NCBI RefSeq assembly: GCF_003947455.1
Contig: NZ_QHJH01000065.1
Coordinates: forward strand, 1-36,503
Origin: Streptomyces sp. WAC 04229
GTDB lineage: Bacteria > Actinomycetota > Actinomycetes > Streptomycetales > Streptomycetaceae
DNA length: 36,503 nucleotides
Direction of reading: 5' to 3'
The notes beneath the pieces are model-generated. The model saw only the letters and a list, made by a program, of their open reading frames with translations. It was not told the origin of the DNA and made no database searches. The position numbers and the translations under genes were made by a program. This document shows positions 15,972-23,953 of the stretch, in pieces. How positions within the stretch are numbered: the stretch's first letter is position 1; the number at the start of each line of letters is the position of its first letter.

Positions 15972-17267
15972 GTGGCGGTGCAGGAGGCGAGACGCGGGAG
16001 CGGCTCGGACAGGGGCGCGGTCGAGGCGGCCCACGGCGGCGGCTGCACCTGCGGGGACTGCCCGCACGGCGCCCGCGAGGGGCACCGCCGGGCGGTCGCC
16101 GCGTTCCTGCGGCGGCGCGACGAATTCGCGGCCGGACAGGGGCTGCCGGCCGCCGTGGCCCACTCGGCCTCCGCCTCCCGCCAGTGGATCTCCGAGGAAC
16201 TGACCCAGTCCGCCGAACTCGTCGCCCAACGCGGCCGCGCCGAGGGAGACGCCTGGCTCGCCGGTCTGGGCCGGCGCACCGTGGCGGCCGTGTGGGCGGC
16301 GGTCGTCCTGCTGCTGCTCGGCCAGTCCCTCACCGCGATCGGCGCCGGCTGGACGGCGGCGCGCACGGCCGGACTCGTCGCCGCGCTGGTGGTGGCGGGG
16401 GCGCTGACGGCGGCCTCGTGGTTCCACCGGGCACGGGGCGGAGCGCTGGCCCCGGTCATCGGGGAGGACAACCGCCTCTCCACCTCCCGGGCCGTGGCGG
16501 CCGCCTGGGTCCTCGTCATCGCCTACGCCGTGCTGGTGCTGGCCGGACAACTGGCCCTCGCCTCGGGCCACGACCGGCGGGACGAGCTGATCTCCGGCCT
16601 CGAACTGGGCCGCGCCACCGGTGCGGTGACCGTGCTCGCGGTGGTGTGCGGCATCGCCGTCCTGGTGCGCCGCGTGGTCGGACTGCGGGTACTGGGCCAG
16701 CGCCTCCAGAAGGTACGGGCGGACCGGCCGCGCGCCTCCGACCTGCTGACGGACGACGCGGGCCGGGGGGCCTTCGCCGACATCCAGTACGTCGTGATCA
16801 GCGCCGTCGCCCTGGTCTTCGCGGCGGTACGGCTGGCCCGGCGCCCGGAGCACCTCCCCGACCTGCCGTGGGGGCTCGCGTTGGTGGTGCTGGTGTCGGC
16901 GGCGACCTACGTGGCCGGCAAGTACGCCGAAGGCGGCAGGCCGGTGATCCTCTCCGTGGTCCGGGCACGCGAGGCCGGTGACCTGGACGGGCCGATCCGC
17001 ACGGGCGACGACATCGAGATCCGCGGCGCCGGATTCGTACCCCCGGGCGCCCAGCGCGCGGACCGCCTGTCCCGCATGGCGGTCCGCATCGGCGCGGTCA
17101 ACGTCCACGTCCCCCTCGTCCCCGTGACGGGCGGCTTCAGCAACCCCACGGACGACGTGCTGACCGTCCCCGTACCGGCCGACGTGGAACCGGGCCGGGT
17201 CGACGTCCAGGTGGTCACCGGCGCCGGGGTCGAGACCAACCGCTATGCGATCGACGTCACGGACTGA
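15972..17267 (+). CDS. Six-TM membrane protein with Cys cluster and IPT/TIG-like C-terminal domain
   Basis: I favour the GTG at 15972 (431 aa) because the 13 codons from ATG 15933 look non-coding; neither start has a clear ribosome site. Near the N-terminus is GGGCTCGDCPHG, a small Cys cluster, followed by a charged helix. About six membrane helices follow, e.g. AAVWAAVVLLLLG, AGLVAALVVAGAL, VLVIAYAVLVLAGQLAL, VLAVVCGIAVLV, VVISAVALVFAAV and LALVVLVSAATYVAG. The last 105 residues (GDDIEIRGAGFVPPG ... VPADVEPGRVDVQVVTGAG ... YAIDVTD) are beta-rich and resemble an IPT/TIG immunoglobulin-like fold. I do not recognise a named family. The Cys cluster could bind a metal. Function unknown. Confidence 0.7.
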   Translation: MAVQEARRGSGSDRGAVEAAHGGGCTCGDCPHGAREGHRRAVAAFLRRRDEFAAGQGLPAAVAHSASASRQWISEELTQSAELVAQRGRAEGDAWLAGLGRRTVAAVWAAVVLLLLGQSLTAIGAGWTAARTAGLVAALVVAGALTAASWFHRARGGALAPVIGEDNRLSTSRAVAAAWVLVIAYAVLVLAGQLALASGHDRRDELISGLELGRATGAVTVLAVVCGIAVLVRRVVGLRVLGQRLQKVRADRPRASDLLTDDAGRGAFADIQYVVISAVALVFAAVRLARRPEHLPDLPWGLALVVLVSAATYVAGKYAEGGRPVILSVVRAREAGDLDGPIRTGDDIEIRGAGFVPPGAQRADRLSRMAVRIGAVNVHVPLVPVTGGFSNPTDDVLTVPVPADVEPGRVDVQVVTGAGVETNRYAIDVTD

Positions 17268-17286
17268 TCCCACGGGCTGATCTCCT

Positions 17287-17305
17287 GGTCCGACCCGCAC
17301 GGACC
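17287..17305 (+). terminator. Small hairpin downstream of the IPT-like gene
   Basis: GGTCCG (17287-17292) and CGGACC (17300-17305) with a 7-nt loop, 20 bases after the stop at 17267. The stem can gain two outer pairs, one of them wobble. Confidence 0.35.
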
Positions 17306-17366
17306 GGCTCCGACCGGCGGACGCCAACCTGTCGAAACCGACAGCAAGAAACCGGTTGCGGGAGGG

Positions 17367-17397
17367 TTGAGCGGGGCCCGCGTGTCGTACGTATGGT
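17367..17397 (+). promoter_or_regulatory. Candidate promoter of the DoxX-family gene
   Basis: TTGAGC (17367-17372), 19-bp spacer, TATGGT (17392-17397). The start point would be near 17404, twelve bases before the chosen ATG. Spacing is slightly long. Confidence 0.4.
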
Positions 17398-17415
17398 CTC
17401 GTGGGGGGTCTCGGC

Positions 17416-17970
17416 ATGCGCGGCGAGAGGCGGCTGGCAGTGATGACTCACGGTATGCGGGGCGATGTGTACTCCTTGCGGCAGAACGGCGGCGACTGGC
17501 GGGACAACGCCGCCCGGTACGCCCTCCTGCCCCTGCGGATCTTTCTCGGCGTCACCTTCGTCTACGCGGGCCTCGACAAGCTCACCGACAGCGCCTTCAT
17601 GAAGGACTCGGGCGCCGGGTCCATCGGTGACATGATGCGGACCGTCCGGGACTCCTCGGCCGTCCCCGCGCTGGTCGACATGGCCCTGAAGAGCCCGTCC
17701 GGCTTCGGCTACGCCATCGCCCTGGGCGAACTGGCCGTCGGTATCGGCACCCTGTTCGGCCTGCTGACCCGCCTGGCCGCACTCGGCGGCGCCCTGATCT
17801 CGCTCAGCCTGTGGCTGACCGTCAGCTGGGCCTCCGAGCCCTACTACTACGGCAACGATCTTCCGTACATGTTCTGCTGGGTACCTCTTGTGCTGGCCGG
17901 GGCACCCTACTGGTCGCTGGATGCCGTGATCAGGGGCAGACGGCGTGGACGAGCACAGGCAGGTTCATGA
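17416..17970 (+). CDS. DoxX-family membrane protein
   Basis: 184 aa from ATG 17416, with a G-run (17403-17408) seven bases upstream; in-frame GTG 17401 and ATG 17443 are alternatives. Four hydrophobic helices are visible. The first carries the DoxX hallmark ALLPLRIFLGVTFVYAGLDKL, and ALGELAVGIGTLFGLLTRLAALGGALISLSLWLT is the conserved second-third helix pair. DoxX proteins are small quinone/thiosulfate or redox-linked membrane proteins; the exact role here is unknown. The motif EPYYYGNDLPYMFCW matches the pattern seen in actinobacterial members. The stop codon lies inside a 16-bp terminator stem. Confidence 0.82.
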   Translation: MRGERRLAVMTHGMRGDVYSLRQNGGDWRDNAARYALLPLRIFLGVTFVYAGLDKLTDSAFMKDSGAGSIGDMMRTVRDSSAVPALVDMALKSPSGFGYAIALGELAVGIGTLFGLLTRLAALGGALISLSLWLTVSWASEPYYYGNDLPYMFCWVPLVLAGAPYWSLDAVIRGRRRGRAQAGS

Positions 17971-17999
17971 GCCGGAAGCATTGTTCCGGCTCATGAACC
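17962..17999 (+). terminator. Strong terminator overlapping the DoxX stop codon
   Basis: Perfect 16-bp inverted repeat GGTTCATGAGCCGGAA (17962-17977) / TTCCGGCTCATGAACC (17984-17999) with a 6-nt loop. The TGA stop of the DoxX gene lies within the first arm. Confidence 0.8.
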
Positions 18000-18117
18000 A
18001 GGACCTCGCCGCCTGGCACCCGCTCGCGGTACTGCCCCATCGTGAAGTGCACCCACCCCCCCCGCTACGGGTTGCGGCGACGGCTGGAAGCCATTGGAAG
18101 GGCACCTGGATCCGACG

Positions 18118-19113
18118 TCAGCTGATGCTGTTCACCGCGCCGTTGAAGAGGAACGTCTGCCGGCTGATGAGATCGCCCTCGGAAAGGGACGGTGTGCATT
18201 CATCGTCCACGCCGTCCGAGGGTTCGCAGCCCGAACCGTCGTAGTCCTCGGTGGCGGTGTGCTTCTCCTCGAGAATTCCGCCTGTGGCCGGGTCGATGAT
18301 CCAATGAGTGGTGCCGGCGATGCCCGGAGCGCCGGTCTCGGCGTACTTCCAGGTCACCTCCGTGCCCGTGCGGCCTTCCGCGTCGCTCACTCCGGTGCGG
18401 ATGTCGGCGCCGGGGGTGGTCGCCATCACCCGGTAGAGCGCGGCGCGCAGTTCAGCCCGCGCCGGGCTGAACGAGAGCAGTTTCCCGGCCTCGGTCACGA
18501 CCTGCATGTCCGCTGCGGCTCCGTCCTTGCCGGCGGCCAGTCTCGCGCGGAGCGCGGACGGGTCGGTGGGGAGGTTCTTCAGGCCGTTCCAGTCCAGATG
18601 CTCGTCACCGACGAGCCAGCGCATGCCGTTCGGCTGGGGCTTGGACAGCTTCTTGCCGTCCTCGACCGCGGTCAGCCCGCCAGGGCTGAGGTAGACGGTC
18701 TCGTTCCTGGTCGTCGTACCCGGTCCGGAACTCGTCGAAGAGATCTTCCAGTACCGGCCGTCCGCCCCTGCGGCCGCCTTCTCGGCCATCGAGTTGAAGA
18801 AGGCTGCGGCCCGCGCACCAGCCGCAGGTTCGCCGCCGTCCATGCTGATCACAGGGGCGGCGATCGCCACGGCGGCTACGGCCGCCACCGCTGCCGCGGA
18901 GGCGAAGAAACGGCGCCGTCGGTACAGGGGGGTGATCACACGGGGCTCAGCGGCGGCGGAGCCCCGAACACGGGCGGACTCGTCGTCGATTGCGCTGCGG
19001 ACTGCGGACAGCACCGCAGACAAGACCGCAGGGTCGGGTTCGGGTGTACGCCCGGCGGCGACCAGTTCCGCACCGCCGGGAAAGTCGAGCACCTCTTGTC
19101 GCCGCGCACTCAT
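18118..19113 (-). CDS. CU044_5270-family membrane-anchored protein, likely sigma-factor partner
   Basis: 331 aa. A cytoplasmic N-terminus of about 65 residues (DFPGGAELVAAGRTPEPDPAVL) is followed by one membrane helix (about 70-92, FFASAAAVAAVAAVAIAAPV) and a large outer domain with FFNSMAEKAA, RNETVYLSPGGL and GTTHWIIDPATGGILEEKH. I recognise the layout as the CU044_5270 family, which in actinobacteria sits directly after an RNA polymerase sigma factor. Its start overlaps the stop of the sigma gene by four bases (ATGA), so the pair is co-translated. The topology suits a membrane anti-sigma factor, but no zinc-binding anti-sigma motif is present, so that role is inference. Confidence 0.78.
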   Translation of the reverse strand: MSARRQEVLDFPGGAELVAAGRTPEPDPAVLSAVLSAVRSAIDDESARVRGSAAAEPRVITPLYRRRRFFASAAAVAAVAAVAIAAPVISMDGGEPAAGARAAAFFNSMAEKAAAGADGRYWKISSTSSGPGTTTRNETVYLSPGGLTAVEDGKKLSKPQPNGMRWLVGDEHLDWNGLKNLPTDPSALRARLAAGKDGAAADMQVVTEAGKLLSFSPARAELRAALYRVMATTPGADIRTGVSDAEGRTGTEVTWKYAETGAPGIAGTTHWIIDPATGGILEEKHTATEDYDGSGCEPSDGVDDECTPSLSEGDLISRQTFLFNGAVNSIS

Positions 19114-19682
19114 GCAAGTTCTCCCATCAGGGTGGTGAGGGTGCCGTCGGACAGGCGGGGCCGGAGCCGGGCACGAGCCCGGTGCAACCGGGAACGGGCG
19201 GTGCCTGCGGGGATGCCGACGACGGTCGCGGCCTCAGTGGGCGTGAGATTCTCCCAGGCCACGAGGAGCAGCAGCTCTCTCTCGGTCTCCGGCAGCTCGG
19301 CGAGCATGCAGCGGATCAACGGTCCGGCCGCAAGGGCGTCGAGCCGCTGATCGACTGCCTGCCACGGGTCGCTCCCCGCGGGTTCCCCGGTGGGCGGTGT
19401 ACCGGAGTCGCGAGCAAGCCGTTGCCAGTGACGGGCCAGTACATTGCGTGCCACGCCGAAGAGCCAGGCCCGGGCCGCTCCTCGGGCCGCGTCGAAGGTA
19501 TGCCTGTGAGCGAAAGCCTGGAGCCATACTTCCGACAGCAGATCGTCGGCAACGGCCGGTGCCCGTCGTGCGAGATAGCCGTGCAGCACGGCGGAGTGCC
19601 GGGCAACCAGCGGCTCGAATGCAGCTGGCTCCGTGGTGGCACGCACGAGCAGGTCCTCGTCCGCCATGGCGTCGGGATCCAT
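19110..19682 (-). CDS. RNA polymerase sigma factor, ECF (sigma-70 group 4) type
   Basis: 190 aa from ATG 19682 (MDPDAMADEDLL), with AGGGGGA just upstream. Region 2 is seen as FEPLVARHSAVLHGYLARRA then DDLLSEVWLQAF and ARAWLFGVARNVLARHW. Region 4 is LAELPETERELLLLVAWENLTPTEAATVVGIPAGTARSRLHRARARLRP, the helix-turn-helix that reads the -35. Linker and length fit group 4. It is the first gene of a two-gene operon with the CU044_5270-type membrane protein, which overlaps its stop. No obvious autoregulated ECF promoter motif was found upstream, so the control of this operon is not clear. Confidence 0.9.
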   Translation of the reverse strand: MDPDAMADEDLLVRATTEPAAFEPLVARHSAVLHGYLARRAPAVADDLLSEVWLQAFAHRHTFDAARGAARAWLFGVARNVLARHWQRLARDSGTPPTGEPAGSDPWQAVDQRLDALAAGPLIRCMLAELPETERELLLLVAWENLTPTEAATVVGIPAGTARSRLHRARARLRPRLSDGTLTTLMGELA

Positions 19683-19999
19683 GCATCCCCCTGTCCTTGA
19701 CCGCCCGGATGGCGGTCTCCCCCCTACTTGCACCCGGCAGGGCAGAGCGTTCGCGCAGGGTGCGGTGACCGGCCCCGCGCGCGTGTCCCCCCCCGTCTGC
19801 CCGCACGACGCCCATGTCGCGGATCTTCATGGGCGACGAACGTACGACAGCGATACGCGAGCAGCCTCAGGTGCTTCATGTCTTGGCCCTCGCCCTCGCG
19901 GTCGCGCCGCTGCTGTCCGTCGACGCAGCCCTGCACTCCTGGCGCCGGGGCGGGTCGGGGGACGGTCGTCGCCAGGGACCGCCGGCACTCCTCGGGCCG
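19683..19999. other. Gene-free stretch between sigma operon and PspC operon
   Basis: 317 bp with no frame that looks coding. It should hold the promoter of the sigma operon (minus) and the end of the PspC operon. An inverted repeat CACTCC/GGAGTG flanked by CCGG/CCGG (about 19982-20016) overlaps the stop of the small two-TM gene and may terminate it. No clear sigma-type promoter was recognised. Confidence 0.4.
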
Positions 20000-20248
20000 T
20001 CAGCCGGAGTGGCCGGTCCGGGCCTCGTTCGAGTGCCCCGGTCCGCGGGGCGCTCCGCCGCGCCGGCGTATGGAGCGGGCCACGACTCCGACTGCCCCCG
20101 CGAGGCAGAGCCCGCCCACGACGAGCGGGATGATCACGAACCACGGTGTCTCCCACAGTCCGCCCGCGTCACCGGCGAAGACGACGCCCGCCAGCATCAG
20201 GAAGAGGCCCGCCACCAGCCGTCCGGGCTGGAACCTATGACGCAGCAC
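20000..20248 (-). CDS. Small two-TM membrane protein coupled to the PspC gene
   Basis: 82 aa from GTG 20248, overlapping the end of the upstream PspC-domain gene (stop at 20235) by 14 bases, so it is probably translated by reinitiation. Two helices are clear: LVAGLFLMLAGVVFAGDAGGLW and WFVIIPLVVGGLCLAGAVGVVARSI, followed by a basic/Gly-rich tail. I do not recognise a named family. The position suggests it works with the PspC protein in the membrane. Confidence 0.72.
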   Translation of the reverse strand: MLRHRFQPGRLVAGLFLMLAGVVFAGDAGGLWETPWFVIIPLVVGGLCLAGAVGVVARSIRRRGGAPRGPGHSNEARTGHSG

Positions 20249-21668
20249 GGGTCACCTCCGCCTGTCCGAGGCCGACCTGGAGATCGAGGTCGAGCGTCCC
20301 GCCGTCCTCGTCGCGCACGGTGGGAGCAAGGGTGACCTCCTTGTGCTTGCCCGGCGCCACGTCCACGTCCTTCTCGTTCTCCCCGGGCAGCTGGATGTCA
20401 CCGACGCCCACCTCGACGCTGAGCCGCACGGTCACCTCCTGCGGCACGACGACCTTTATTCGGCCCACGCCCACGTCGGCGCGGGTGGTCACCGTCTGCC
20501 CGTCGGCCACCTTCAGCCGGGAGAGGTCGAGCGTGCCGTCACCCACCCCGACCTCGTACTGCTCGCGCACGTCGGTCACCGCCGTCGGCCTCCAGGTGGT
20601 CCGGGTCCACTCGGTGCCGACATCCTTCGGGACGGCTGCCGACCCGGCGAGCAGGGCCGCCGTGATGATCGCCAGGAAGATCGACCCGGCTCCCGTGCGC
20701 CCCAGGAAGGCGCTGACCCCGATACCGAGGCCGAAGACGGCGAGCGCGCATGCCAGTCCGGTCTGAAGACTGGTGCCGAGCGGCTGGTCGTCCCAGGTCA
20801 GCCTGGTGCCGAGGAAGCCGGCGAGCAGGGCGAGGAGGAACACCCAGCCGCCGATGCCGCGCGGGCCGCGCGTCCGGGGGTGCCGCTCACCCGGCGGGGT
20901 GTGGCCGCCCCGGTGCGGGGCGCCGCGGCCGATCTTGACGGCCGCGGCGATGTCGCGCTCGTCGGAGCCGGGCGGACCCCACAGATAGCCCGTACCGCCG
21001 TCGTGGGTGCCGTCCTTGACTATGGGGTCCCGCCACCAGGAGGGCCAGGTGAACATGACCGGGGGTGCCTGGGCCTCCGGCGGGGCGTCCGCGACGGCCT
21101 GCGCGGCTATCGGGTCGGGGGCGGGGGTCCGCCGCTGCCGCGACCAGTACCCGGCGCCCGCGAGGAGGAGGGAGAGGACGACGGCGAAGGTGAGCACCCC
21201 GCCGTTGTGCAGCATGGTCAGAAAGACTCCGCAGCCGACCAGGGCGAAGAGCACCGCGGCCAGGGCCTGACCGTCGACCCGGCCGGTCAGCAGCTTGCGC
21301 ACCTCGTTCTCGTCCTCGTCGTCGGCGGGGACGAAGAGCCAGGCGAAGCCGTAGAAGATGAGGCCGATGCCGCCGGTCGCGGAGAGTACCGCGAGGGTGA
21401 TGCGGAAGATCACCGGATCCAGGTCACACTGCCGGCCGAGGCCGGCGCAGACCCCGGCGATCGTCCGGTGCTGCCGGTCGCGCCGGAACTCGTGCGGCGG
21501 GCCGGGAAGGCCGCTGCCGTCGCCGGTGTCGACGCCGCGCGCTCCCGGGCCGGCCGCGGCACCCGTGGCATCCGCGGCGGGCGCGGCATCCTGCGGCCCG
21601 GCACCCCGTGGAGGGCGCGGGCCGGAGCCGGGTCCCGGACCCGTCGCGGCGTGCTCGTGATCTGTCAT
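20235..21668 (-). CDS. PspC-domain multi-TM membrane protein
   Basis: 477 aa from ATG 21668. A Gly/Pro/Ala-rich 60-residue N-terminus precedes a PspC domain (HRTIAGVCAGLGRQCDLDPVIFRITLAVLSATGGIGLIFYGFAWLFVPADDEDE). Further membrane helices follow (ALAAVLFALVGCGVFL, LTFAVVLSLLLAGAGYW, GWVFLLALLAGFLG, LACALAVFGLGIGVSAFLG, IFLAIITAALLAGSAA). The C-terminal 130 residues are a beta-rich domain of repeated glycine-valine strands (VGVGDGTLDLSRL, ADVGVGRIKVVVP, VEVGVGDIQLPG, LQVGLGQAEV), resembling the LiaF-like/toast-rack fold. PspC and LiaF-like domains take part in envelope-stress signalling. It is transcribed away from a PspC-histidine kinase and regulator, so the two sides are probably one circuit. 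Confidence 0.85.
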   Translation of the reverse strand: MTDHEHAATGPGPGSGPRPPRGAGPQDAAPAADATGAAAGPGARGVDTGDGSGLPGPPHEFRRDRQHRTIAGVCAGLGRQCDLDPVIFRITLAVLSATGGIGLIFYGFAWLFVPADDEDENEVRKLLTGRVDGQALAAVLFALVGCGVFLTMLHNGGVLTFAVVLSLLLAGAGYWSRQRRTPAPDPIAAQAVADAPPEAQAPPVMFTWPSWWRDPIVKDGTHDGGTGYLWGPPGSDERDIAAAVKIGRGAPHRGGHTPPGERHPRTRGPRGIGGWVFLLALLAGFLGTRLTWDDQPLGTSLQTGLACALAVFGLGIGVSAFLGRTGAGSIFLAIITAALLAGSAAVPKDVGTEWTRTTWRPTAVTDVREQYEVGVGDGTLDLSRLKVADGQTVTTRADVGVGRIKVVVPQEVTVRLSVEVGVGDIQLPGENEKDVDVAPGKHKEVTLAPTVRDEDGGTLDLDLQVGLGQAEVTRAAS

Positions 21669-21711
21669 GGGTCCATGGTGACGGGCGCGGCGTCCGGACG
21701 GCAGTCGGTTC

Positions 21712-21813
21712 GACCCTGGTCGGACCCTGATTTCGGCCCTGACACGGGGCCCGGGGAGCGTTCGAGGCCGCGGCGGCCCGAAGATCAGGGGAGTCTCGGG
21801 GGCCGACCCTGAT
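21712..21813. promoter_or_regulatory. Array of CCCTGA-type boxes in the divergent PspC control region
   Basis: The 9-mer GACCCTGAT or close variants occurs at 21712 (GACCCTGGT), 21723 (GACCCTGAT), 21735 (GGCCCTGAC) and 21805 (GACCCTGAT), and inverted as ATCAGGGG at 21784-21791. The first three are spaced 11 and 12 bp, i.e. on one face of the helix. They lie between two genes that probably share a circuit, so they are candidate sites for the LuxR-type regulator encoded at 23138. Confidence 0.5.
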
Positions 21814-21848
21814 GCTCCGCCTCCCGCACCCGTGTGACCATCAGTGTC

Positions 21849-23141
21849 ATGCCGGAAGCCGCAGCAGCACCCCTCGTCGAACCGCGGCCGCCGCGCAAGC
21901 TCTACCGCAGCAGTGACGGACGCTGGCTCGGTGGCGTGGCGCGGGGGCTGGCCGGTCATCTCGGCCTGCCCGTCATCTGGGTGCGGTTCGTCTTCGTCGG
22001 TCTGTTCATGGCCGACGGACTGGGCGCGCTGCTGTACGCGGCCTTCTGGTTCTTCGTGCCGCTGGGCGTCGGCGGCGTCGACGCGCAGAAACCGCCGTCC
22101 CTCGTCACCGCCGAGACCTCGCCGGACGGCCGCCGCAGACTCGTCGCCCGCAAGCCGGACAAGGGCCAGATCGTCGCCCTGCTCCTCATGGTCGTCGTCG
22201 CCCTGGTCTTCGTGGGCAACGTCGACCTCGGCGGCGGGGCCCGCGTCTACCTCTGGCCGACCGTGCTCGTAGGCGCCGGCGTCGCCCTCGTCTGGCGCCA
22301 GGCGGACAACGCGCGCCGGGCCCGCTGGGCCGAGGTGGGCCGCCACCGGCGCACCGTCACCCTGCTGCGCTCGGTGGGCGGTGTCCTGCTGGTGACGGCG
22401 GGTGTCACCGGCATCTTCGTCCTCCAGGGCTCCGCCGCCCATCTCGGTTCCGTCCTGCAGGCGGCGCTCGCCGTCCTCGTCGGCATCACGCTCCTCGCCG
22501 GGCCCTACCTGGTGCGGATGACGCAGGACCTCTCCGAGGAGCGGCTGATGCGCATCCGCGCGCAGGAGCGCGCCGAGGTCGCCGCCCACGTCCACGACTC
22601 GGTCCTGCACACCCTGACCCTGATCCAGCGCAACGCGGAGAACGCGGGGGAGGTGCGCCGCCTGGCCCGCGCCCAGGAGCGCGACCTGCGCTCCTGGCTC
22701 TACAAGCCGGAGGGAAACGGGAAGGACGAGGACGACGAGCCCGCCACCCTCGCCGAGGCCGTGAAGCGCAATGCCGCGGAGGTCGAGGACAAGCACGGAG
22801 TTCCCATCGAGGTCGTGGTGGTGGGCGACTGCCCGCTCGACGACGGAATCGGCGCACAGATGCAGGCCGCGCGCGAGGCGATGGTGAACGCGGCCAAGTA
22901 CGGTGGCGAGGGCGGCGCCGTACAGGTCTTCGCCGAAGTCGAGGGCAGGACGGTCTTCGTGTCCGTCCGCGACCGCGGCCCCGGCTTCGACCTCGACTCG
23001 ATACCCGCCGACCGCATGGGCGTCAGAGAATCGATCATCGGCCGCATGGAGCGCAACGGCGGCACGGCGCGACTGCGCGCGGTGCCGGACGGCGGCACGG
23101 AGGTCGAACTGGAAATGGAGAGGGCGGAGAAGACGTCATGA
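21849..23141 (+). CDS. PspC-domain sensor histidine kinase (HisKA_3/NarX type)
   Basis: 430 aa from ATG 21849; GTG 21834 is an in-frame alternative and neither has a ribosome site. An N-terminal PspC domain (KLYRSSDGRWLGGVARGLAGHLGL) is followed by four more helices. The DHp helix has HVHDSVLHTLTLIQR, with His249 the likely phosphoacceptor. The ATPase domain shows the N-box EAMVNAAKYG, DRGPGFD and a C-terminal G-box-like GGTEVELEME. This pairs with the LuxR-type regulator that overlaps its stop by ATGA. The PspC and kinase fusion suggests membrane stress is sensed in the bilayer itself. It phosphorylates the regulator at 23138 by inference from overlap. Confidence 0.9.
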   Translation: MPEAAAAPLVEPRPPRKLYRSSDGRWLGGVARGLAGHLGLPVIWVRFVFVGLFMADGLGALLYAAFWFFVPLGVGGVDAQKPPSLVTAETSPDGRRRLVARKPDKGQIVALLLMVVVALVFVGNVDLGGGARVYLWPTVLVGAGVALVWRQADNARRARWAEVGRHRRTVTLLRSVGGVLLVTAGVTGIFVLQGSAAHLGSVLQAALAVLVGITLLAGPYLVRMTQDLSEERLMRIRAQERAEVAAHVHDSVLHTLTLIQRNAENAGEVRRLARAQERDLRSWLYKPEGNGKDEDDEPATLAEAVKRNAAEVEDKHGVPIEVVVVGDCPLDDGIGAQMQAAREAMVNAAKYGGEGGAVQVFAEVEGRTVFVSVRDRGPGFDLDSIPADRMGVRESIIGRMERNGGTARLRAVPDGGTEVELEMERAEKTS

Positions 23142-23884
23142 GCGACCCGACCGAGGCGAACGGTACGGCGGGAGCGGACGAGGCGGCCGAGCCCGCGCAG
23201 CCGGCCGGCGGCACCGCGGGGGAGCGGCGCGTGCGCGTGGTGCTCGTCGACGACCACCGCATGTTCCGCACCGGCGTCCAGGCCGAGATCGGCCAGACCG
23301 CGCAGACCGGCGTCGAGGTCGTCGGTGAGGCCGCCGACGTCGACCAAGCCGTCACGGTGATCACCGCGACCCGGCCCGAGGTCGTGCTGCTCGACGTCCA
23401 CCTTCCGGGCGGCGGTGGCGTCGAAGTCCTGCGCCGCTGCGCCCCCCTGATGAGCGACACCGAGCGCCCCGTCCGTTTCCTCGCCCTCTCCGTCTCGGAC
23501 GCGGCCGAGGACGTGATCGGCGTGATCCGCGGCGGAGCCCGCGGCTACGTGACCAAGACGATCACCGGCACCGATCTGGTGAACTCGGTCTTCCGCGTCC
23601 AGGAGGGCGACGCCGTCTTCTCCCCGCGCCTCGCGGGTTTCGTCCTGGACGCGTTCGCCTCGACCGACGCCCCGCCGGTCGACGAGGACCTGGACCGCCT
23701 CACCCAGCGCGAGCGGGAGGTGCTGCGCCTGATCGCCCGGGGCTACGCGTACAAGGAGATCGCCAAGCAGCTGTACATCTCGGTGAAGACGGTCGAGTCC
23801 CACGTCTCGGCGGTCCTCCGCAAGCTCCAGCTGTCCAACCGCCACGAGCTGACGCGGTGGGCGACGGCGCGGCGGCTGGTGTGA
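23138..23884 (+). CDS. LuxR/NarL-family response regulator
   Basis: 248 aa; the ATG overlaps the kinase stop (ATGA). After a 30-residue Ala/Glu-rich tail comes a receiver domain with VVLVDDHRMFRTGV (acid pair Asp38/Asp39), the phosphoacceptor Asp86 in VVLLDVHLPGGGG, and the switch and Lys region GYVTKTITG. The DNA-binding domain LTQREREVLRLIARGYAYKEIAKQLYISVKTVESHVSAVLRKL is a typical GerE/LuxR helix-turn-helix. The likely target is the divergent promoter region with CCCTGA boxes. An alternative is other envelope genes outside the window. A GC-rich palindrome CCCGGGCCCGGG (23928-23939) lies before the convergent gene. Confidence 0.93.
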   Translation: MSDPTEANGTAGADEAAEPAQPAGGTAGERRVRVVLVDDHRMFRTGVQAEIGQTAQTGVEVVGEAADVDQAVTVITATRPEVVLLDVHLPGGGGVEVLRRCAPLMSDTERPVRFLALSVSDAAEDVIGVIRGGARGYVTKTITGTDLVNSVFRVQEGDAVFSPRLAGFVLDAFASTDAPPVDEDLDRLTQREREVLRLIARGYAYKEIAKQLYISVKTVESHVSAVLRKLQLSNRHELTRWATARRLV

Positions 23885-23953
23885 CTCCGTGAGCGGGGCG
23901 CCCAGGGGTCGACGCCGGGGCCTTCTGCCCGGGCCCGGGTGACGAACGGGCCG

